Positions 6,120 to 6,327 of a stretch of DNA of 6,327 nt are shown here, piece by piece; position 1 is the first letter of the stretch, and every line of letters begins with the position of its first letter. The translations under genes were made by a program, and so were the position numbers. The stretch lies in NCBI GenBank assembly GCA_937891725.1, contig CALAHL010000415.1, positions 1 to 6,327 on the forward strand, given 5' to 3'. The stretch comes from an uncultured Rhodospirillaceae bacterium. GTDB lineage: Bacteria; Pseudomonadota; Alphaproteobacteria; Thalassobaculales; Thalassobaculaceae. Under the pieces are notes generated by a model. That model ran no database searches and was not told the DNA's origin. It saw only the letters and a list, made by a program, of their open reading frames with translations.

Positions 6120-6327
6120 CTGAAGGTCTCGCCCCAATCTCCTATCCGCGGTCGCGGATGACGGAATTTCTGCGCTGGGCCGAGCGGGTTCAGCTGGAGC
6201 GTCGGTCGGCGATTGTGTTGGCCGTGCTCGCCATCGCATCCGGCGGATCGACGGCCGCGTTGCTGACCGGCAGCGGCCCGGCGCCTGGGGCCGAGCCAGG
6301 TGTGGGCCGATCCCGTGATGGCCCGCT
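6116..6327 (+). CDS. ntrY: N-terminal part of the NtrY membrane sensor histidine kinase, cut by the window edge and possibly frameshifted
   Basis: Seventy codons are visible. Residues 18-30 (FLRWAERVQLERR) are amphipathic and basic, and residues about 31-52 (SAIVLAVLAIASGGSTAALLTG) form the first membrane helix. This resembles the N terminus of alphaproteobacterial NtrY, a nitrogen- and redox-related sensor kinase paired with NtrX, and the place 60 bases after ntrC is where ntrY normally lies. The kinase domains are outside the window. From about codon 56 the frame becomes rich in Gly, Pro and Arg and loses the high third-position GC seen before it, while the +1 frame (LGPSQVWADPVMAR, 6285-6326) fits better; a one-base shift near 6277-6290 is therefore suspected. 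The ATG at 6116 has only a poor ribosome site; an in-frame ATG at 6158 is an alternative. Identity rests on context plus a short N-terminal pattern. Confidence 0.7.
   Translation, partial: MTEGLAPISYPRSRMTEFLRWAERVQLERRSAIVLAVLAIASGGSTAALLTGSGPAPGAEPGVGRSRDGP

Overview
The window looks like ordinary chromosome from a GC-rich alphaproteobacterium, most likely of the Rhodospirillales type. The evidence is a fused IspD-IspF enzyme, the dusB(nifR3)-ntrB-ntrC-ntrY gene order, and NtrB and NtrC proteins with features typical of this class. No mobile element, CRISPR array, tRNA or rRNA is visible. This is inferred from the protein sequences alone; no database search was run.

Layout. Bases 3-1226 (minus strand) encode the isoprenoid enzyme IspDF, complete except for whatever follows it to the left. 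A 207-base divergent spacer (1227-1433) separates it from a plus-strand gene (1434-2258) for an eight-helix membrane protein of the YpjD/CcsA-like cytochrome c assembly family. A 122-base spacer (2259-2380) follows, with a possible hairpin terminator, a weak promoter candidate and a weak NtrC-site-like dyad. Then come dusB (2381-3406), ntrB (3403-4593) and ntrC (4586-6055), with overlapping ends that imply translational coupling. After 60 bases the first part of ntrY (6116 onward) runs off the right edge.

Function. DusB makes dihydrouridine in tRNA and is the usual first gene of this operon in alphaproteobacteria. NtrB is the cytoplasmic sensor kinase/phosphatase that reads nitrogen status through PII. 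NtrC is its sigma-54 activator. NtrY is a membrane sensor kinase normally followed by ntrX, which lies outside the window. IspDF and the YpjD-like protein are neighbours with unrelated jobs.

I found no undescribed system. The observation most worth checking is at the right edge: the ntrY reading frame seems to shift by one base around 6277-6290, because codon composition and the expected protein pattern move to another frame. Smaller points are the YpjD-like gene between ispDF and dusB, a Glu-to-Ala change in the NtrC Walker A motif, and possible regulatory structures in the spacers.
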